DNA of 5,845 nucleotides. It comes from Bacillota bacterium. GTDB taxonomy: Bacteria; Bacillota; Sulfobacillia; RBS10-35; JAJYVN01. Numbering within the stretch: position 1 is the stretch's first letter; the number at the start of each line of letters is the position of its first letter. The stretch spans positions 1 through 5,845 of the forward strand of contig JAKAUG010000450.1 of the NCBI GenBank assembly GCA_021827805.1, in the 5' to 3' direction. The translations under genes and the position numbers were made by a program. The notes under the pieces were generated by a model. The model was given only the letters and a program-made list of their open reading frames with translations, made no database searches and was not told the DNA's origin. Of the stretch, positions 5,801 through 5,845 are shown in pieces.

Positions 5801-5845
5801 GCCGATCCCTCCCGCTGGCGGGCTCTGCTCCGACACCGAAAAAAC
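5801..5845 (-). promoter_or_regulatory. 3' end of the rplJ leader with a T-run
   Basis: These 45 bases lie upstream of rplJ. On the minus strand they start with a run of six T (5844-5839), then pass a short inverted repeat CCCG-CCAG-CGGG (about 5822-5811) that reaches into the SD GGGAGGG. The T-run is striking in this GC-rich DNA. It may be the tail of an intrinsic terminator, either of an upstream gene such as rplA or of an attenuating L10 leader. The stem that would decide this is outside the window. Confidence 0.4.

Overview
The window carries a very GC-rich bacterial chromosome segment. Nine genes sit on the minus strand and one truncated gene on the plus strand converges on them. All nine minus-strand genes belong to recognisable housekeeping families: ribosome building, ribosome-associated GTPase, NAD synthesis and dinucleotide turnover. 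I see no mobile element, CRISPR array, tRNA or rRNA. I also see no system that I would call previously undescribed.

The organism is most likely a high-GC member of the Bacillota or a close relative. Three traits point there. The bL27 gene encodes an N-terminal extension of the kind removed by the Prp protease. A prp gene lies between rplU and rpmA. The Obg GTPase has a C-terminal OCT domain, and the order rplU-prp-rpmA-obg followed by nadD-yqeK-rsfS is the Gram-positive arrangement. Genus cannot be read from this sequence.

Reading the minus strand from right to left: the end of an rplJ leader (5801-5845), rplJ (uL10), rplL (bL12), a 116-base gap with a sigma70-type promoter and a hairpin leader, rplU (bL21), prp, rpmA (bL27), obg, nadD, yqeK and rsfS. 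Gaps after rplU are 7 to 81 bases and none holds a convincing terminator, so rplU to rsfS probably forms one transcript. The plus-strand gene at 1-578 is the 3' part of a nitrilase-superfamily amidohydrolase. Its stop lies 5 bases from the rsfS stop, and a perfect 6-bp hairpin spans the junction.

The genes fit one theme. rplJ and rplL make the ribosomal stalk. bL21 and bL27 are large-subunit proteins, and Prp trims bL27. Obg acts in 50S maturation, and RsfS silences the 50S subunit when nutrients are short. NadD makes the NAD precursor, and YqeK hydrolyses Ap4A.

Several starts were moved inward from the longest open frame. A strong GGAGG-type Shine-Dalgarno (SD) site 6 to 8 bases before an internal codon agreed with the family N-terminus for rplJ, rplL, rplU, obg and nadD. 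The main points for a second look are the junction of the rplJL cluster to the rplU cluster, an Arg next to the predicted Prp cleavage site in bL27, a possible CTG start for rsfS, and the high share of TAG stops.
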